Of a stretch of 15,697 nucleotides of DNA, positions 13,289 through 15,697 are shown piece by piece (position 1 is the first letter of the stretch; each line of letters starts with the position of its first letter). Made by a program: the position numbers and the translations under genes. The stretch is from Bacillota bacterium. GTDB lineage: Bacteria; Bacillota; Clostridia; Lachnospirales; Lachnospiraceae. The stretch lies in contig JAEYRK010000091.1 in assembly GCA_023435645.1 (NCBI GenBank), forward strand, positions 1 to 15,697. Reading direction: 5' to 3'. The notes under the pieces are model-generated. The model was not told the DNA's origin. It worked only from the letters and a program-made list of their open reading frames with translations, and did not search any database.

Positions 13289-14686
13289 ATGAATAGATCA
13301 ATCACTCGAGATATGACCTACGGATCGCCAACCAAGCTAATCTTAAAATTTTCGTTACCGATGCTGATCGGAAATCTGTTCCAACAGTTTTATAACATGG
13401 TGGATTCTATTGTTGTTGGTAAATTCGTTAGTTATGATGCGTTAGCGGCGGTGGGGGCCACAAGCTCTCTGATTTTTTTGATTTTTGGTTTGACCTTTGG
13501 TTTGTCAGCGGGAATCTCCATCGTTATTTCACAATTTTTTGGGGCGAAGGATTATGATAGTGTAAGAAAGGGCTTTGTGACAGCAGTTTATATCGTAATC
13601 GGTGCTTCCCTGATTATGGGTACAATAGGCTTTCTGACAAGTCGTTGGATGCTGGAGCTTTTGAATACCCCGGCAAATGTCATTGATATGTCAGATCTCT
13701 ATATGAAGATTACCTATGCAGGCATTTTGGGAGTAGCCTGCTATAACGGAATGGCTGCTGTTCTGAGAGCATTGGGCGATTCCACAACACCATTAATTTT
13801 TCTTATCATCGCCAGTATGATCAATGTAGCGCTGGATCTGATTTTTGTACTGGTCTTTCATTGGGGAGTGGCCGGTGTAGCGATCGCTACCATTATCTCA
13901 CAGTGGATCGCAGCCATTGGTTGCATTGTATATGCAATGGCAAGGGTAAAGCTTTTAAGGGTACCGATAAAAGAATTTAAACCGGATGGTGCAATCTTCC
14001 GCAAATGCATCCGTCTGGGTATCCCGGTAGCACTGCAAAATTCCTTCGTATCCGTTTCCATGATGGTATTACAGGGAGTCATCAATGGCTTTCAGGAGAC
14101 CATTATGGCAGCCGCTTCGGTGGTAAGCAGGATCGAGATGCTCGTCCTTCAGCCCGGTATGTCCCTGGGAGCGGCAGTGGCCTCCTTTACGGGTCAAAAT
14201 GTGGGGGCCGGTAATATTGACAGGGTCAAGAAGGGCATGAAATCGGCAACGGTGATTATCATTATATTCAGTCTAATTATGCTTCCGACTCTATATTTCG
14301 GTGGAGAATACCTGATGAGACTTTTTACGAAGAAGGAGGACATCGAGGTGGTGAGCTATGGGGTACAGGGAATCAGGATAACCAGCTTCTTCTATACCTT
14401 CGTCGGGATGATTTTTATTACAAGGAATTTCTTAAGTGGATCGGGCGATATCCAAATACCTATGGTTATGGGCTTAACTGAGGTCATCTGCAGGGTTGCC
14501 TTTTCCGGTATGATAGCGGCTCAAATTGGCTTTAAGGGGATCTTCTGGGCTACCGCCTTAACCTGGTTTATCACCGGCATTATGGGAACTCTAAGAGTGC
14601 TATCAGGCAAATGGAAGGGAAAATCCGTCGTTATGCAGCATAACACAGAGGATATAGAAAGAAAAGTCGAAATCGATGGGTCATGA
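13289..14686 (+). CDS. MATE-family multidrug/Na+ antiporter
   Basis: A 465-residue inner-membrane protein with about 12 predicted hydrophobic segments, of the NorM/DinF superfamily, that expels cationic drugs or other small molecules in exchange for Na+ or H+. The N-terminal MTYGSPTKLILKFSLPMLIG followed by NLFQQFYNMVDSIVVGKFVS is characteristic, as are GLSAGISIVISQFFGA and the equivalent second-half element LGAAVASFTGQNVGAGN. Start choice: the frame extends up to an ATG at 13241, but that lies upstream of the -10 element; the ATG at 13289 has AGAGGTG at the right distance. The substrate cannot be read. It is divergent from the Ca2+ ATPase and convergent with dedA; its terminator overlaps the dedA coding end. 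Confidence 0.93.
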   Translation: MNRSITRDMTYGSPTKLILKFSLPMLIGNLFQQFYNMVDSIVVGKFVSYDALAAVGATSSLIFLIFGLTFGLSAGISIVISQFFGAKDYDSVRKGFVTAVYIVIGASLIMGTIGFLTSRWMLELLNTPANVIDMSDLYMKITYAGILGVACYNGMAAVLRALGDSTTPLIFLIIASMINVALDLIFVLVFHWGVAGVAIATIISQWIAAIGCIVYAMARVKLLRVPIKEFKPDGAIFRKCIRLGIPVALQNSFVSVSMMVLQGVINGFQETIMAAASVVSRIEMLVLQPGMSLGAAVASFTGQNVGAGNIDRVKKGMKSATVIIIIFSLIMLPTLYFGGEYLMRLFTKKEDIEVVSYGVQGIRITSFFYTFVGMIFITRNFLSGSGDIQIPMVMGLTEVICRVAFSGMIAAQIGFKGIFWATALTWFITGIMGTLRVLSGKWKGKSVVMQHNTEDIERKVEIDGS

Positions 14687-14795
14687 TTGTCCCGATTTCT
14701 ATGAGATAGTGATTTGATAGAAAAGTTTCAATAAAACAGAACAGATTGACCAAAAAGTAAGGGTATTCCCTATGGTGATTGGTGGAATCGGGTGC

Positions 14796-15479
14796 TCAGC
14801 ACTCCGTATCCTCCTTACAGTCAGGAGGGGGTACTCTTTTTTTGTGCTTAGCCGACCGGTTTTCTGCTTCTACCTGGATTCGGTTTCTTTTCATAATCCT
14901 TCGAAATATTTTTTTAGAGATCAATATCCCCAGAAAGACTGCTAGGACCGGAATCAGATGATTCTTATACCTTCCATAATAGCCGGCAACTCGGCCGTAA
15001 TTTGCCTGCAGGCTATAGCCCAAACCGATCAGCAGGGTGTTCCAGACGGTGATGCCCAACAGGGAGGAGGTAAAGTAGGCTACGGGATTCATTCTCGCAG
15101 AGCCTGCCACCAGGGCAATATAAGTACGGACCAAGGGAATGACCCGTCCGATACAAACTGCTGAAGTGGAATTTCTTAAGAACTTTTCATAAGAGGAGTC
15201 AATTGGTTTGGCGGATTTCGGAAACTTACGTTTGATGGCATGAAGAAGGGCTCCACCGCCGAACCAACCGATGGTAAAGCAGATTCCTGTTCCAATTAAG
15301 CCTGCCAAAATACTCAGAGGAAGTATGACCAGAAACGGTATCTGACTAATCGAAGCCACAGCTCCGGAGAAGGGCAGAACGATTTCGCTGGATATGGGAA
15401 AACATGCATATTCCAGCAAAATGATGAAAAATACGGCAATGAGGCCGTATTGAGAAATGAGTTGTGTCATAGTACTCAT
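14796..15479 (-). CDS. DedA-family membrane protein
   Basis: A 227-residue integral membrane protein of the DedA/SNARE-associated (VTT) family. Members of this family recycle undecaprenyl phosphate or other lipids across the membrane. Hallmarks: LEYACFPISSEIVLPFSG (22-39) with a membrane-embedded Glu and a SEIVLP loop, and GRVIPLVRTYIALVAGSARM (111-130), the conserved R-x-x-P-x-x-R re-entrant motif. About four to five hydrophobic stretches are present. The Lys/Arg-rich C-terminal tail (about 196-227) is hydrophilic and ends in an unusual PPPDCKEDTEC. The ATG at 15479 has AAAGGA eight bases upstream. A later ATG three codons in is a weaker option. It is convergent with the MATE gene. The lipid substrate cannot be read. 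Confidence 0.92.
   Translation of the reverse strand: MSTMTQLISQYGLIAVFFIILLEYACFPISSEIVLPFSGAVASISQIPFLVILPLSILAGLIGTGICFTIGWFGGGALLHAIKRKFPKSAKPIDSSYEKFLRNSTSAVCIGRVIPLVRTYIALVAGSARMNPVAYFTSSLLGITVWNTLLIGLGYSLQANYGRVAGYYGRYKNHLIPVLAVFLGILISKKIFRRIMKRNRIQVEAENRSAKHKKRVPPPDCKEDTEC
14806..14843 (+). terminator. MATE gene terminator lying inside the 3' end of the DedA gene
   Basis: GTATCCTCCT (14806-14815) pairs with AGGAGGGGGTAC (14823-14834) with a small bulge, followed by seven consecutive T (14837-14843). The hairpin lies in the last 16 codons of the opposing gene, so the two transcripts overlap. Confidence 0.7.
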
Positions 15480-15508
15480 GAAAGCTTTCCTTTATCAATC
15501 CTTAGTTC

Positions 15509-15543
15509 ATTATATTATGCAATATGTTGAATTATTTGCTCAA
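15509..15543 (-). promoter_or_regulatory. Probable promoter of the DedA gene
   Basis: On the minus strand TTGAGC (15538-15543) is 18 bases from CATAAT (15514-15519), which runs directly into a perfect TATAAT (15509-15514). The exact -10 is ambiguous. Confidence 0.45.
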
Positions 15544-15550
15544 TCCGATC

Positions 15551-15564
15551 CCTTAGCCCTAAGG
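15551..15564. repeat. 6-bp inverted repeat upstream of the DedA promoter
   Basis: CCTTAG-CC-CTAAGG is a perfect dyad lying seven bases upstream of the DedA -35. It is a possible regulator site and could also act on the outward plus-strand promoter. Confidence 0.35.
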
Positions 15565-15671
15565 ATATGGAGCTGACTTGAAAAAGTTAATTCCGGTGAA
15601 GTACTAAATTCCACTGACCTTTAAAAAACCTTGAAAACATCATATTATTTCGGGTAAATCTGGCTGATTCC

Positions 15672-15680
15672 TGATATAAT
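15672..15680 (+). promoter_or_regulatory. Extended -10 promoter reading out of the window
   Basis: TGATATAAT is a perfect extended -10 (TG-N-TATAAT) with no good -35. It probably serves a plus-strand gene beginning beyond the right edge. Confidence 0.5.
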
Positions 15681-15697
15681 GTTTACAACCACCTACA

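Noticed and set aside
14669..14699. Hairpin over the MATE stop codon as terminator
   Set aside because: The stem GAAATC-GGG/CCC-GATTTC has a 3-base bulge and no T-run; the hairpin at 14806-14843 is better.

Overview
The window looks like a chromosomal segment from an anaerobic, plant-polysaccharide-degrading Firmicute, most likely a Lachnospiraceae/Clostridium cluster XIVa relative. The reasons are moderate GC, strong AGGAGG-type ribosome sites, sigma-A promoters with 17-bp spacers, a lipoprotein CBM22-like/GH10 xylanase, short Firmicute-type signal peptidases and a GH18 tail of the cortex/cell-wall type. The family assignment is inference from protein flavour; there is no rRNA or other marker in the window.

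Layout. 1-182: C-terminal end of a GH18 glycosidase, followed by a terminator. 183-556: intergenic region with a minus-strand remnant reading frame, a strong palindrome, and a promoter whose start point is covered by a nested dyad operator. 557-2347: secreted GH10 xylanase lipoprotein. 2348-2646: an 18-bp tandem repeat array and a long UUCG-capped hairpin. 2647-3462 (minus): alpha/beta hydrolase. 3463-3702: degenerate direct repeats and a near-consensus promoter. 3703-4782: two tandem type I signal peptidases in one operon, with a terminator. 4979-6352 (minus): argininosuccinate lyase with its own promoter and terminator. 6678-8183 (minus): M32 carboxypeptidase. 8184-8531: divergent control region with a perfect CRP/FNR-type palindrome. 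8532-9836: enolase. 9979-10179 (minus): small unrecognised protein with a good promoter and ribosome site. 10284-12995 (minus): SERCA-like Ca2+ P-type ATPase. 13289-14686: MATE efflux pump. 14796-15479 (minus): DedA-family membrane protein. The right edge carries an extended -10 promoter pointing out of the window.

How the genes fit together. Most are independent monocistronic units with their own promoter and terminator; the only clear operon is the signal peptidase pair. The xylanase lipoprotein would be exported and lipidated by the Sec/Lsp route, not cut by the adjacent type I signal peptidases. Enolase (glycolysis), ArgH (arginine synthesis) and the carboxypeptidase are housekeeping metabolism. 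The ATPase, MATE and DedA proteins form a loose cluster of membrane transporters without a shared transcript.

I did not find a convincing new multi-gene system. The parts most worth a second look are non-coding: the xylanase operator, the repeat array with hairpin at 2409-2622, the repeats ahead of the signal peptidases, the CRP/FNR-like site and the phased ATGATT repeats. The orphan 66-residue protein and the duplicated signal peptidase are the most interesting coding features.
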